Under the pieces are notes generated by a model. The model searched no databases and had not been told where the DNA came from. It was given only the letters and a program-made list of their open reading frames with translations. From the NCBI GenBank assembly GCA_009760855.2, contig WPIO01000005.1, forward strand, positions 7,786,001-7,846,000: a stretch of 60,000 bases of DNA. Direction: 5' to 3'. Source of the stretch: Cristatella mucedo. Its lineage: Eukaryota; Bryozoa; Phylactolaemata; Cristatellidae. A program made the translations under genes and the position numbers. Of this stretch, positions 41,153 to 54,004 are shown piece after piece (position 1 is the first letter of the stretch; each line of letters opens with the position of its first letter).

Positions 41153-41537
41153 TTTGAAAAAGTGCTTACGGCGAGAGTCTCTCAGAGTAGTTCAAACTTT
41201 CCGCATGAGCAGTTCTGTGGTGAAGCAAATACCTTTCGGGCTTGTCAATTCTCAGTCGATGTAGTACTCATCCGATATTAAAAAATATCACATTTTCGGC
41301 CCGAGAAAGCAGCCAGAGCTGTGCTCAATTCAATTGGATCGAGCAGAGATGTTAATCATCAAGCCTTGTTAGGAATCTCGAGCGCTTTGGTAATACATCC
41401 CCTTTACAGGGGCGTGGGTCTGGATTTAATTCACTCCACTCAAACGGTGTCTCGTTACAAGATCCAAGCACGGCCAGCAGCTTAGTAAGCTACATCCTCA
41501 CTAGAATGTAAGTACGCCTACATTGCGTCCGTTGCAG
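41153..41537. other. Intron sequence, no feature
   Basis: No repeat or coding signal recognised before the next exon's acceptor. Confidence 0.4.
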
Positions 41538-41852
41538 ATGGTCCAAGGTTCATCAATCCAGGTGATTTTGACGCATTTTTGACGAAGTCCGTATATGAAT
41601 CACTGACCTTCAGCTGCAATATCGTGAGCAAGCCTATGGCGAGAATCACGTGGACAGTGCAAAGGTCAACGTTCGGCTCGGCAATAATATCGAGCGACCA
41701 CTATTTCAGTGGAGGCAGAGACATGGTACCTCCAAAGCAGTATAAGCTGCCGGGATATGCTAACTTCACATGCATCGCTGACAACCCGTCGACAGGGAAG
41801 TCCATATCCGGAATTTTTCGAGTGTTTTTCACAAAAGGCGACTACTTCACAG
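41538..41852 (+). CDS. Ig-superfamily receptor, exon coding Ig-like domain 5 (membrane-proximal)
   Basis: This 315-nt exon lies between gcgtccgttgcag|AT and donor CAG|GTATTT, phase 1 on both sides. The 105 residues contain YESLTFSCNIVSKPMARITW with Cys1 (~residue 32) and the core Trp, and PGYANFTCIADNPSTGKS with the Y-x-N-F-T-C form of the second Cys (~78), a C2-type Ig domain. NFT is a sequon. It is the last Ig domain before the membrane and is joined to the transmembrane exon by a 377-bp intron. Confidence 0.85.
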
Positions 41853-42229
41853 GTATTTATCCATATAGTACTTCCGGAGCTAGGAGCATGTTTGTGCCGG
41901 CTCTTGTGACTAGATACGTGACTATATTGGATGGTGAATCCCACTTGAAAATGTGCTTTCGAACTCGGAGCAACTGATGTACCAGTGTTAAAAATATACG
42001 AATGAGAAAAATAGGACCTGAGTATACTTTCTTCTTATTTATGATCAAGCATCTGCAAGTGGGACAGTATTCACATCCTCGTGCTCCGCATCGTTTTGCA
42101 AAATTTATGAGCACAGTGACCATAGTTTTCTCACATTTATGGTTGCAAGCTTCAGATAAATTAGCCGTCTGAAATTAACAGAAGGAGAATATATTCAGCA
42201 GTATGTAACCGTTCTCCTTTTTATTTTAG

Positions 42230-42421
42230 ACGCACCTATTACCGAAGGTGATGTCGGCACCACGGCCCCAGATGTCATCATTCTTTCCTCCAACCAGGCT
42301 AGTGACTCGACTATGGGCGTCCTGCTAACCGCCATACCATTGATAGCCCTCGTCTGTATTCTGGGAGCAATCGTTGGCACCCTGGCTTACGTAGCCGTCG
42401 TGACTAGAGGCTCTGGCAACA
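42230..42421 (+). CDS. Ig-superfamily receptor, transmembrane exon
   Basis: This 192-nt exon has an excellent acceptor (ctcctttttattttag|AC) and donor (A|GTAAGT), phase 1 on both sides. It codes for a Thr/Asp-rich juxtamembrane stalk of ~27 residues followed by a single helix of about 29 hydrophobic residues (exon residues ~29-57: MGVLLTAIPLIALVCILGAI and on to VAVV). TRGSGNK then supplies the positive charge expected on the cytoplasmic side. This makes the product a type I single-pass membrane protein with the Ig domains outside the cell. Confidence 0.85.
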
Positions 42422-43179
42422 GTAAGTATTCACAGAGCAGAATTTTTCAGCTTTGGCGGCGTCTGCACAAAGTCAAATGTAATTGCATCGACTTGAATCT
42501 CAAAAAAAGCGAAGCTCCAAATGTGAAAAGAAACTGCGTATGCAATATTTGTTTACTATAGTTCATTTAGCCGAAAGGATTTCGAAAGCTGTTGTCATTA
42601 GGGTTTTTACTTGTCAATCGACACTTACCATGCCAGGGCTCTCAGTCAGAAGTCTGAATATTAATCACCATATTCACTCAGAAAAAGTTTCGTGAAGACA
42701 AACAGGACGGCTCAAACGGCGGCTTTTGAAAGTTTCTGACAATCCTTGGTTCCAACTAAAGTTAGAGCTCAATGACGTAGTACAGCTAAACGCTGACACA
42801 GACCCTAGTTTCTAGTGGCGAGCTTCCTTTTTAAAGCGTCGAGGATGGCCTTAATTGAACAAGGAGGTTGTGAAGCGCTATCGTGCATCATCAGCCAGGT
42901 TATAAATGCTGAGACATTCTTCTCGGTTCCTCAATTGTAACGACAACGTAGCCGGTCATGTCATAATATCTCCTGTCATAGCAACAATCTGGACGTCAAC
43001 GCATCTCCAGAACCTTCAGACGCTCGCGCGTCAAAACTTCACATGGATGCTTACATTCGAGCACCTATAGCTTTAGATCCATTTCACTGTATTACTAAAA
43101 CGATCTCATAAGTAAACACGTTTAGAAAGCTTATCATGGAGGAGCATGAGACTCGGCTATTGATTCTCTTTCAACGAGT
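42422..43179. other. Intron sequence, no feature
   Basis: First part of the 3.4-kb intron before the tail exon; no repeat or exon recognised. Confidence 0.4.
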
Positions 43180-43320
43180 TTTAAAGCTAGCACCTGTATA
43201 GTGATTTAGTATTCCTAGGGTGCTATGCAAAACACCGTATTAATAATAATAATAATGGTATTACTACTATTATTAATATTATTAAAATTATTAATATTAT
43301 TAATATTAACAATGTATTAA
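43180..43320 (+). mobile_element. Probable decayed Family A tail with (TAA/TTA)n microsatellite
   Basis: The ttagtattcctagggtgctatgcaaaacac stretch recalls the second stem-loop arm and its flank (ttaagttctctgagggcgctttatcaagtg), followed by a 100-bp AT-only array of taa and tta units. Confidence 0.45.
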
Positions 43321-45802
43321 TGCACCAGCTGCTGAAATTTGCGAGTTGCGATTTGCAAGTTATTATGTTAATCACTGGCATCGTTTCGCCAATCCAGTCT
43401 TGTTTGCCTTCCATTCCGTTAGAGAGAATGTAAGGTATGCTAGACAAAATCGGGAACATCAATAAAAAAGCACGCATCGATTGGTAGAACTTTTAAAAGC
43501 AGTGATCAATTAAGTTAAAATGCATCGCATCAGCAATATCATCCATTCGCGTTTCAGACATGAGATTCAGAAAAATTAGACATTAACTGTCCACGAATGT
43601 TTGACAAGCAGCTGCCTTAAGGTCGTGCACGGCATTACACTTTCTAGTTGAAACCTCAATAAAATAAACGAAGATGGCGCCAATTATAGGTTACGTTAAA
43701 TAAAACAAGAAGCTTTCTCAAGTTAGCAAAACGCCATGATAATCCTTGAAACGAAGAATGATGGAAATGGACAAGTAGTTTTCTTCGCTAGCACTCAGTA
43801 TTTATTTTGGCATATTACATTTAGTACTGTCGCCACACTAAACGTTACCAAAATAGGGTTCCTTGCCCGGGCATGTAGCTAGGTTTGGCATTGCCCCCGT
43901 GACTCGCAATACAAATACCAGCACGTTTGCAGAGTTATACAGCTTTTTGTCCACGAATTGAGCTAAGATTGCAAAACCTCAGTGGTTGAACAGCGGAAAA
44001 GTTACAGCAGTTACAGGCGCCGCAGTCTGTAGTCGGGAAAAGCAGAACGACCACTTCATTCCTGACATCTTCAGTCAAGGCTACGGTACAAACGCATGTA
44101 CATTATCAGCAGTCCATTCCATACTCTCACGTCAAACCATAAACTCTGACATCGTTATCTCGCGAAACGATGATCTCTGGTGCATGTGCTTGATTTGTAA
44201 CTCAGTTTGGTTCGTAGGGAATTACTTGCTGCAGCTGTAATACTCGCTCTGCTGAGTACAATGTAAGCACACGTCGTTTGCTCTAGCTGGTAACTTGTAA
44301 GCCGTAGTCATAGTTTGTTGAAATCTTTATGATTTAGATTAAACTAGATTGCACTCTCAACTAAATGCTGAATGATAAAGCTTACCCGTACACGCGTTTG
44401 CCAGGTTCGAGCTCAATGAGCAGGGGGGAATGAATCAAACTGTATACGTAACCTTAATGGGGTCTGTCACCCAGACGGTTGATTTCTCCAAAATAGATTA
44501 TGAACGAGCGTTAGGGTACATACGCTGCTTATTGGAATGTCTTCTTGAACTTATTGAAGCTGTGCTCTCGATTTTGACAAATGGAGCTTCAAGCATGGCC
44601 TGCATCGGATCTACGTGGTCGCTTTAGCACTAATGACACCTTCAAGATTAACAGTAGTAAGCTTAATCCTGCTGCTTTTATTAGCTTACTTGAGGTACAG
44701 CCTAATTGCAGCCTCAGTATTACTCTCAAAATATTACTGGTGAGCCATGGCTCTAAATTTAGGTATTACATTTCGCATTGGAACTGCGCTTTTAGGATGT
44801 CTAAACTCTTCCGACTAGAATACTCAAGTGCTGCCTTGTTCTGCTGAGCTGTCTGTACTAGCTCGTGAACTCTCTGGAATGAACCTTGATTCAGAAGTAG
44901 CGTAAGCTCGGTGCAATTTAATTCTGCAATATGCTTAGTCCCGGTTGATTAAAATACCGTAATTCTTGTAATCTGAGCGTGCGAACGTTTGTGTGTGTAG
45001 TGTGGTACGTTTTGGTGAGCTAAAGCCAAGAGCGTTCTTTGAGCGGCAATTGCACAAATGATGCAATCGTGTGTTCGACTACAGTCTAACACGTTATCGT
45101 GGTTAATCAGCTCCGGACTCTACCTCGATAAATGAATTTCTGCGAAGCAGGATTCTTTACATACTAATAAAATACTTTCGTAGCTATAGCATAAAGAGAG
45201 CATATTAGAGCATATAAGCATCTGTTTCAAAACCATCTAAATACAGTTTTTAACACTACTAGAGCCTTCTGGAAGTGAAATTACACCCCTTTAATCGCCA
45301 TTACACTCGTATTACCTAATATATTAGACACAATAAGAAAGTAAGATATATTAAATGTTACAAATATCATATTATTGTGCTTTAACTACACTGGGATAGC
45401 CAATCAGTAAACAGCACGCTCTGACTGACTTGGTTTCACCAGACCCGATTTTTCGGAAAAATATTCTTGCCCACACACGAGGAGTTGTCGAGCCGCTGCA
45501 CCTGGAGTTTCGTTCCCACTGTATCATTTTCACGATCTCGATCAACTTTTGATGAATACATTTGAAAAACAATGCAATAGAGTGAAGCTGGTAAAGTCGA
45601 AGCACGAAGGGACGACTGTACTCTTTCTCTGGTTCCCCCCCCACACCTAGGCGTCCGTTCTCAATACCTGGATGAGGTTGGGACCGTAAAGCGGGACCAC
45701 CCTTAGCACTGCCCTGTACGCTTTAGTTCAGCCCCCCTCGTCGTCCGATTGGGCTCAAAAATGGCTGTGCCACCCATGCCTTGGCTTTGCTTTGCTTTGC
45801 AG
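43321..45802. other. Intron sequence, no supported gene
   Basis: A 65-codon ATG frame at 44430-44627 is the best open frame but matches no family and lacks a consistent splice context. GC content rises sharply at about 45.65 kb just before the tail exon, and the acceptor is preceded by ttgctttgctttg. Confidence 0.45.
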
Positions 45803-46731
45803 AGGTCGCTGCCGTCCAGCGCTCCTCGGCAAGCCCAAAATGTCGGCCGCCGAATGCGCGTGGTGCCAGCGGCCAGAGACCCGGAGTCATGCGACGGACG
45901 AGCCCAAACCGCGTGGTGGCGGCGGCGATGACTAGCAGTCCGGAGCACCGGCATCGGCACTCGCACAGACAGACCGGTGTACACGTAACGGCGGCGGCCG
46001 GAACTAGTCCGGATCGGCTGTGCTCCGGAAGTTCGCCCAAACCAGTCGGCGGACCGACTTCTCAGTCGGCCAACGGTGGTCCCAAGCAGCTCCCGGCGGC
46101 AGCGGCTCGCTCGCCTGCTGCTATAGCCGTGCCAAAAAAGGCTCGCCCCGGCGCGCCTAACCAGACGGGCGGCAGATCGGGCAAGGCCGCGTCAAGCCCC
46201 AACAAGTCGCTACCGGCGGCTGCAGATCAGCGCGCCGCCCGAGAGGATCGAGCGGCTGCTAAGGCCGGTGCGAAGCAGGGGAAGGCCGGCGATCTGCGTC
46301 AGACGTCTCAGTCCAGCGGACGCCTCCTGGCGGTTGCCAAGACCGGGGAGAAGCAGCCGCAACCGAGCAGTGCGCCACGACCGGCCGAAGGACGAGGCCA
46401 CGAGCAAAGCGACCGGAAGCCGGGCGACGTCGCCAGCCCCAACCGACAGACGGTGAAAGACGCAGCCGCGCCGCTTCACTCTCGCAGCGGCGACGGCAAA
46501 CCGGAAGTGGCGAACTCCAACAAGCAGCAGCAGCAGCCGCTGCCGACGAGGACTGAGTTGGCCGACCGGAAGAAGACTGTGAGCATCGCCGATGTCAAGG
46601 CGGCGCCGGCGAGCGGAAATCCGAAGCCGACGAATGCACAAGCCCAGCTGACGAAAGGCGCTGCTCCGGATCAGAAACCAGCGAACGGCACCGCCACCGG
46701 CGGCAGCAGCCGGAAGGCAGCAGTCAAATGA
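45803..46731 (+). CDS. Ig-superfamily receptor, terminal exon: long disordered cytoplasmic tail and stop
   Basis: The acceptor ctttgctttgctttgcag|AG has a long pyrimidine tract and enters in phase 1, matching the transmembrane exon. The frame then stays open for about 308 codons to TGA at 46729-46731. The tail is dominated by Ala, Pro, Ser, Lys, Arg and Gln, with almost no aromatic or large hydrophobic residues, so it should be disordered. It contains a His/Arg cluster (PEHRHRHSHRQTG), a Q4 run after NSNK, many charged KA/RA-rich stretches and a more ordered-looking motif near the end (ADRKKTVSIADVK) that resembles a basophilic kinase site. No SH3-type, PDZ-type or ITIM motif is clear. GC content and codon use are far from the Ig exons. 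The alternative, that it is a separate small gene, is possible, but no ATG with a promoter is needed given the splice fit. Confidence 0.7.
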
Positions 46732-46876
46732 ACGAGAGTGCTGACGCAGCCGCCCCGCTCTCTTCTGGCTAACCGCGATTGCATCCTATGACGACGAAGG
46801 AGAATGTTGATTGGCGTGAGCTTCCGGATTGCTCGAAAGAGCAGCGTGTAATGGTTTTTTTCTTCACATTATTAAA
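46732..46876 (+). terminator. 3' untranslated region with ATTAAA polyadenylation signal
   Basis: An ATTAAA hexamer lies at 46871-46876, about 140 bp after the stop codon at 46731, in sequence that turns AT-rich. It is the likely end of the Ig receptor transcript. Confidence 0.55.
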
Positions 46877-47035
46877 CGAAGAGACGTGAGAGTCAAGGTT
46901 GTCGGGATTGTTTTAAATTGAACCGGCCTCTGCAAGTGCTCTCCAAAAGGTCGAGCGAAGCTCCGCCGTAGCCAAAAAGCGAAGAACGTCAGATTTAATT
47001 ATACAGAGATAGAATTATATAGATTATATAGAGAT

Positions 47036-47145
47036 AGAAGAGCCTTAGCGGCTGCTAGCCCATTTGCAGCGGGAATTAAGGAATGCCTGCTGAAGGACTC
47101 ACGCCCACGAACCGAATCATGAAATGCAAGCACGTAACCTTCGGT
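47036..47145 (-). repeat. tRNA-derived SINE, diverged
   Basis: The agaagagccttagcggctg ... tttgcagcgggaattaagg body and the gcccacgaac ... gcaagcacgtaac promoter half align with the copies at 14.9 and 37.6 kb; the B box is mutated. Confidence 0.65.
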
Positions 47146-48539
47146 CTAAAACTTCGCCGCGGCGTCCTTCGCTTTTGTCAGCCTATAATCAGTGCTCACA
47201 AGCTGTTAGTGTGCGGTTGTGCACACGTAGCTGGCAACCAAAAATCATCAGCGCGGACGGTTCTTAAATAATAGCTGAAGCCTCGGACGATATGCAACAT
47301 TGCACGTCTCGCTCTTTAATGGCGTCCGTAAAACCTAACTACAGCTCTCTAACTAGTACTACCGAGTAGAGCGTTGAACGGGTGCGTAGCCAAGAGCTTT
47401 TCTACAGGCTCGAACTTGAAATTTTCACTCACAGTTTTCGCCCAGGTTACTACCCTGAGCAGATACAACCGGTACATAGCAGGTACAAGGTGATTGGTCT
47501 CACGCACCGTTAAAAGACGCGTTAGCCTTGCGTGAGCCTTGAGCGCCAGAGGCGCTATATGCAGCGCACCCTCGGCGTCTTAGCTTGTATTTGCATGGTT
47601 AAAATGCAGTCCCGGAAATTAGCCAAGATTTACTCGTGGCCAATACTCAATGTCTGTCGTATCTCCGCCGAAAATGAGAGCGAACTTTTTCTCGTGATGA
47701 GACTTCACACTTCAGTGTCTCAGTACCATTTTTGGTAATTAATCAAGTATACTTAGCGACCTCCGATTATTTGAAAAAATCTTTCGTAGCGCACGCGACA
47801 AACATCGGCGGCCGTAAGCAGTACACTCTTACTTCTAATAGGACGCTTACCGATTTCCCCGCGGACCTCCGCATTACTAGAGAGGTCCTCCCTAACGAAT
47901 TATTTTTTCTTAGAGGCTGGATATTAAAGTAATAGCTTATTGTCGCGAAAGCTACCTATACGTGAAGGATAGTCACATTAGTTCAACACTGTTCGATAAG
48001 TAGCTGCAGAGGCTAAGCTTAGGCATTCGATTTCTGCCCAGTATAGTGACAAAGATCTGTTCAAAAACTACCCCGATAATGTGAACTTTTAATAAGAATT
48101 TTATCTGAGGGACCTGTTGATTACGAGGTCAAGTTTAGCATTCGTCCTGAAGGAGAAGATTTTACTTTGATTGCTGCTGTGTAATGCCACTATTTTTAAG
48201 TCGGCACACACTGTCTTGCTGGTTTTATTCAGAATCTCGGTAGACACTGTAAACAGGCTGTTATTGACGCCAGCTATTTTCAGGCAGTTCGAGAGTGCTT
48301 ACAAGCTTGAGCATTTCCCCGCAACATGTATTTTCCCTGGACTTCCGAGTTAGATCCCGCACTGAAGCTGTCACATGCAAAGATGGCGGCGGTCGAACGA
48401 GCGGGTACAAGGCACGAGCAGAAGTCGTAATTCCAGAAATCGAGCGAAAAAGTAGAGCGAACCGTTCTACATGCATAGCAATTGCCGCTATGCTTGGCGC
48501 CTCGTCATGAACCGAAATGCCGAAGTTAAAAGTATCAGT
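47146..48539. other. No gene seen
   Basis: Only short open frames (60-70 codons) with no domain. Intergenic if the Ig gene ends at 46.9 kb. Confidence 0.5.
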
Positions 48540-48770
48540 GGACAAGAACGATACATTCTTTTCGCTTGCCGACGCTGTGCACGTACCGCTAACAAAATCA
48601 TGCATTTTGACACTTTTCAGATTAATGCTAACCATATTTGCCGTTAACATCGTGCATGTTCCCACTAAAAATATGGGCACACTTCCTTGGCAGAATACTT
48701 AAAGTGCCTAGAAAGAGATTAAGCACTCTGTGGTGATACGTAAATTTATTAAGATAGTGATATTGAAAGC
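48540..48770 (+). mobile_element. Family A LINE, old 3'-end fragment
   Basis: The gctgtgcacgtaccgctaac and gttaacatcgtgcatgttcccac blocks and taaagtgcctagaaagagattaag of the stem-loop are kept; the second arm is mutated. Confidence 0.65.
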
Positions 48771-49689
48771 ACTTATCCTTCATTTTGCATAAAAAAAATA
48801 ATAGTCAGACCTAAGAATGCGTACTTCCAGTTTTCGGTGCGGTTAAAGTGGTACATTAAGCAGTTAATACCAATTACGATGGCCGGAGCTGTGGAAGCAC
48901 CATAAAACGGAATTACAGTTGAAAGTTAAATAGGCAAAGCCCTTTTCCATACCTCACTTTAAATCGGCTAGTTTGCCGACCGTAATGGACGCTGCCCCGA
49001 AAGACTTATTTTCTATTTAAACCCCAATGTCGGTGATAGCTGGTGATAGAGTAGCCATTGTCGCTAGTTCCTCATTCAATTTTATGACAATTGCAGTTCC
49101 CTCGAAAAGAGCTTTTCGAATCTCTTGCTCCCAATGCAGACATAAGCTGGCGGCATTAGTCTACGGCTCTTCTTTTACTAAGTAGACCTTTATTTCTGAC
49201 TTTTATGATCTCCTTTTGATTCCGTGTTTAATAAATCAGCACGTCTCTGTACTAGTCAGTTTTAGTATCCATTTTGCCGACCTAGCGGTATCTTTTTACG
49301 ATAAGTTTTGTACAGTGGCTTTTTCATTTTTCGTATGGCAAATGCCTACGACCCCTCGCAAAACAAAATATTCAACATTCGATAAAGTATCCTTCTGCAA
49401 CTGCATGCTGGAAATATCTGTTTTAACAAATTCTGCACCGCCGACCGCACGTGGATTTTATCCAGTCTATATTTGTCGTCCTTTTCAGTATTTAAATTCG
49501 TCTGAGATTCTTAAAACGTGAAGACCCTTGAGTTCGATGCTTTCCTTACCAAAATATTAGTCACCTCAGCTGTATATCACTGGCACTGCACTTTAATGCT
49601 CTAGGTGCGTAATTAATGACCATATAGTCTAGGATATAACTCTTTTGCTTTTACTAATGATATATACCTGTTCGTTCGCTTTAATCCCG
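48771..49689. other. No gene seen
   Basis: A 101-codon + frame at 49216-49521 shows no recognisable domain. Confidence 0.4.
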
Positions 49690-50400
49690 CCTTGCTTTCT
49701 AGCACGTCAAGCACTCCTAACTCCATGTCATTGCATATTTGTTAAACCTCTTTAAGGATGGCATCACTCCTTCTAAAACTAAATTAAGATAAACAACTGA
49801 CTAGTTATGGGGTACGCCTAGTTCTAATGTGAAATTGGAAAGCCCAAACCTAAAAATTGGCTTGGCCAGCAAATATTGTGTAGCCTCTGCACGCAACAGG
49901 GTGTTCCATTCTAAATTGACATTTCGCTAGATGGCCACATCAGCTCCACAGTCACATCTGACAAATTTCAGCTACACAAAATTGTCAAAATGTGGGATTA
50001 CTTCTATAAAGATAACCATAGCAACTAAGGCTTACCTATTTGTGACAACCCGTCAAGACTTACGTCACTCACAACTCGCAGGTTTTCCTGTGTGTGAAAT
50101 AAGAAGCTAAGAGTTTCAGCAAAACTCTGCAACTGAGCTGATCAGAGGTGATTGGTGCAAGTGCCACATTACACAAATTCTCATTGACCTACACTGGCTC
50201 CCAAACCACGGTTGTATCTGCTTGTAGTTTCAGTTTTTCAGTTAACGACACCTTCATTATTTTGCTCCAGAATGCATATCTGAAATACCTTCAAAATCCG
50301 TCTTTAAAGAGACTGATCCTAAGAAAACCCTGATTGCTTCGGACGTTGCCCTATTATCTGAGCTCCAGAGGAGACCCAATGTGCTGCTCTCAATTCGGTT
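49690..50400 (+). mobile_element. Family A LINE, highly decayed
   Basis: Ordered blocks include actaaattaagataaacaactgactagttatgg (KLN..TNLLVMG), gtgaaattggaaagcccaaacctaaaaattgg (KLERL.LKIG) and tagatggccacatcagctccacagtca (DDHISSTV), each given here as an approximate match, then a C-terminal LQKSATELIR-like block near 50110. No tail is recognised. Confidence 0.7.
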
Positions 50401-51754
50401 TGAAGACTTGGTGCTATAGGTTGGTGTCGTTGCCTACAACCGGGGCTCATTTGCCTCAACACGTTCATCGTCAATCGGTTGTGAAATTTGATTGTTCCAT
50501 ATTATGATTTCGAACAGCCTTTACAAATTTTCTCATCGTATCAATCTAAACGATGTATTACGAAAAAAACTATATGAACTTTTAACCGCTTAGCTATCTA
50601 TATAGGCTATGAAATCGACATCCCGACAAGTTACTGGTTGTGTCCTCCTTAATCTCTGCGATTAGCTTGCTTTATCAACCAGCTTCCCCAGAAAAACAGC
50701 TTATATCGCAAGATCTTTTTTTAGCGGTCAAAGCAAGATCGATGGCCACAACAGCCAAACTTTCTTAGTTCTGATATATTAGCCATACGATTAGACGTAA
50801 ATTTCTTTCATTTTAAATCAAAGAAAACTGTAAGACAGCCTCGGTATTAGAGACCAGTTGTTCAATGCGTAATGCAATGATACAAAATGTCCTAACAAAG
50901 CTTGCAGTTCAACAGCTATGTCTGAGATATCTCTGTCCCGGCGCTTTATAACTCAAGCAAATAAACCAATATCTACGGGATTGGGGAAATGTGCTTCCGT
51001 CTTAAGCATACACCAGTGCCTTCCGAGCACATTTCAGCTGCTTCCTCATCATATCGTTCTTTGCTTTGAAGAACTCTGTCCGACAAGTCCGTTTTGTCAT
51101 AGTGCGCCGCACTTTACCAACTTTTCTATAGGAAAATGAAACAAGAAAACTCTACGAAACCACCATTGAGGTGCTCCGCGAATGATAGCTTTCGAGTCTA
51201 AAATGCCCCATCTAGCTATTGTCTCTATACTTCAAAGCACTCAGCGACAGCTGCAGTATTCTTCGAGGAGCACACGGTGAGCATTAGGAGAGAGACGGGT
51301 TCTTGTTTGCAGTCAGGAAGCAGCACGGATTTGAAGCAGCGGGATGAAAAGTCGATAAAACGAAATCGGCACCGTAAACACGGATTAAACGAGATTCCTA
51401 TAACAGTTAAGTAGAATGAGAATCAAATAGACCTCGAATAGAAGCCTCGAATGAACCGGGCACTTTTTAGTACAGTTGGAATCCGTCACGGCCACTGAAG
51501 AAGTTGGAAAAAAGTCGGGAATGCTTTCTATGATGTGTTACTGCCACATTTTTTTCAAAATAGCTCCACATTTTGAGCGTAGATATCAGAAGCTCAGCAT
51601 TTAACTTGGAAGACCAAGGTCTCAGACTAGATTGCTGACAGATTTCGAGTCGGCGGAGTAAGAGTATCTCTCATCAGCAGCAAGTGTGAAAATAGACTTT
51701 GGATCTGCTATATCTTCCTCGGTGTCTGAATTTGCTGGTTTCTCCGGGAGATGG
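50401..51754. other. No gene seen
   Basis: AT-rich intergenic DNA without recognised elements. Confidence 0.5.
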
Positions 51755-52598
51755 CTGATAATAATAATAATAATAACAATTTACTTGATGAAGCGCCCTC
51801 AGAGAACTCAATCTCTCTCTCTAGGCGCTTTAGATGTGCTGCAATGGGAAATGCGATTGAATAGGGAGTAATATCATGCTTGATAAACAACATGAATAGC
51901 ACGGTTAGGGGTGACAAGCACTGGGTCAGCATGCAAATGTGGTTAGTGGCAGCATGCACAGTGTTAGCACGCATAAGCACATCAAGGACGAATCACAGGG
52001 ACCCACTAAATGCTCTCCTAAATAGGTGTGTTTTTAGGTTCCTTTTAAATGTGGGCAGGTCAGGGGATGTTCTGACGCAGGTCAGGAGGGAGTTCCAGGC
52101 TTTGGGAGCATATGAACTAAATGCACGGTCTCCAAAGGATTTAAGGTTTGTATGAGGTATTTGTAGACTGTTGGATTTCGAGAAGCGGGTGGTACGATGC
52201 TTGGCCTGATGGGGTAGTATATCTGAGAGGTAGGCTGGAGCCATAGAATGAAGGGACCTAAAACTGAGCGACAAAACCTTGAAGTCAATCCGTTGCTTGA
52301 CTGGTAGCCAGTGCAGGTCGGCGAGAAGTGGAGTAATGTGGCAACTGCGACTCTCACGACAGACAAGACTAGCTGCAGAGTTTTGCACAAGCTGCAATCG
52401 CCTGATCGCACATGCTCATAGGCCAGTAAGCAGTGAGCTGCAGAAGTCGAGACGGGATGTCACGAATGCATGGACCAACTTGGACGTGGTATCCTTATCT
52501 AAACAAGCCCGAATTTTAGCAATGTTATGAAGCTGAAAATAGGCAGATTCGACTGTGGAGCTGATGTGGTCGTCTAACGTGATATGGTCGCCTAGCAT
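51755..52598 (-). mobile_element. Family A LINE, young 3' copy
   Basis: The minus-strand copy is 5'-truncated at the LDDHISSTV block, keeps a nearly intact C-terminal frame of 134 codons (LQLVQNSAASLVC to THLFRRAFSGSL) with at most one stop upstream of it, then the stem-loop and a clean (TTA)n tail at 51757-51780. Its similarity to the 17965-20690 copy suggests a recent insertion. Confidence 0.9.
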
Positions 52599-54004
52599 AT
52601 CTTATCAGACACTACGATCACAACGCAACTTTTTCACCCTTTTCTGCATATATTTTCTACCTGTAGCACAATGCATCTGTAGGGTGAAAGCGACCTCTTG
52701 ATGCCACACGAATCAAATGTCACTAATTCTTACTCTGTAAAATCTTAAACTAAGTTATTTCTGTAAGGCCCTTTAAGTGTTAGGCATCTAGGGATGCTAC
52801 ACTGCGGTGTTACGTCTACGTGGCCATAATTAATTCGGGTAGCAACACGCCACGGGCCCGTAGCGGCAACCTGACTCCACCCGGTACCTAAGTGCAAAGC
52901 CCCAGAATTACAAAATCTCATTGTCGTGACCGCGGAAGCACAGCTTCTGCGAAGCAATAGCTATGCCATTTTCTATTTATTTTAGCTTTACAGAACTACG
53001 AAACTCACTTCGTACCTAATGACACTAATTGAAGTCTGTTACTAAGTGTTAAGGTTACCTACCGAGAATCAGACCTAGGTGTGGCTATCACTCAAGACAG
53101 TGAATTTACTCCCATGGGGGAAGTAGTAAAGTAATCGCATAGTAGCCCTGACGGAGTGCGTCTGCCAGTCGACCGTAGGGTAATTTCCTTCTGCTTTACA
53201 CATGATCCTTCTTTATTAGAATATGGGTTGCTCCTTGACTTTTCGTATTTTGGTCAGAATAAGGCCTAGGGCATTGGCATATGCGGAAGTACATAGAACA
53301 AAGGTAACGAAGAATTTGGAAACATTTTGGATGGGCGATGCTGCCAATGATTTTGGAGACCAATATGAGCGGCAAAATATAAAAAAGAGCACCTCACACT
53401 CTGTGACAGGTTAGCGAGGGTTTGGAACTCGGGAATTTATTTACCCAAATATGACGGCTGCCGTAATGAATTGTCGCACACCGACAATAATCTTTGGCCT
53501 TGGGAAGGTACTTTTCGATATCAGTGGGATCGGGTTGGATTACATTGGTTGATAGAGCGTGACTTAAATTATGAACGCCGGGCCTTAAGAATCGATGTTT
53601 CGGAGGTTATTGCTCTAGTTTATAATGCCACTTTCGAGAAAAAAATCTGTGACCGAAAATTAACGTGTTCTTTGAACGTTCTTGGAAAAATATGTGGGTA
53701 GCTTGAATATAGGCGCCTTTTTCACTGCAAACTAAACAGGATTAAATCAAAAATTGTCTTGAAGGTGATGGCCGCATTGCATAATCCGAAGCTTATGTTT
53801 TTTGTTAGAAGTGGCCCTCAATTGGAGCTAAAATGCTTCTTGGCTTGTTGCGTAGACGCACGACAACCTGCTGGTATCCTGATGCTAAGTTAAGGATGCT
53901 GACGGCCAAAGAAAACTTGTTGATAACCAGAAAACATATTTTCTCAAATGGAGTCTGCGTGGGCAGGTGAATAGTTCGTAAATAAATAGTTCGATATAGA
54001 TACG
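52599..54004. other. No gene seen
   Basis: Mixed sequence; a 76-codon frame at 53471-53701 is unassigned. No repeat recognised. Confidence 0.45.

Noticed and set aside
44430-44627. A 65-codon ATG frame in the last intron
   Set aside because: No recognisable domain and upstream acceptor in the wrong phase.
46210-46641. A 143-codon minus-strand gene
   Set aside because: It is the antisense shadow of the GC-rich tail exon.
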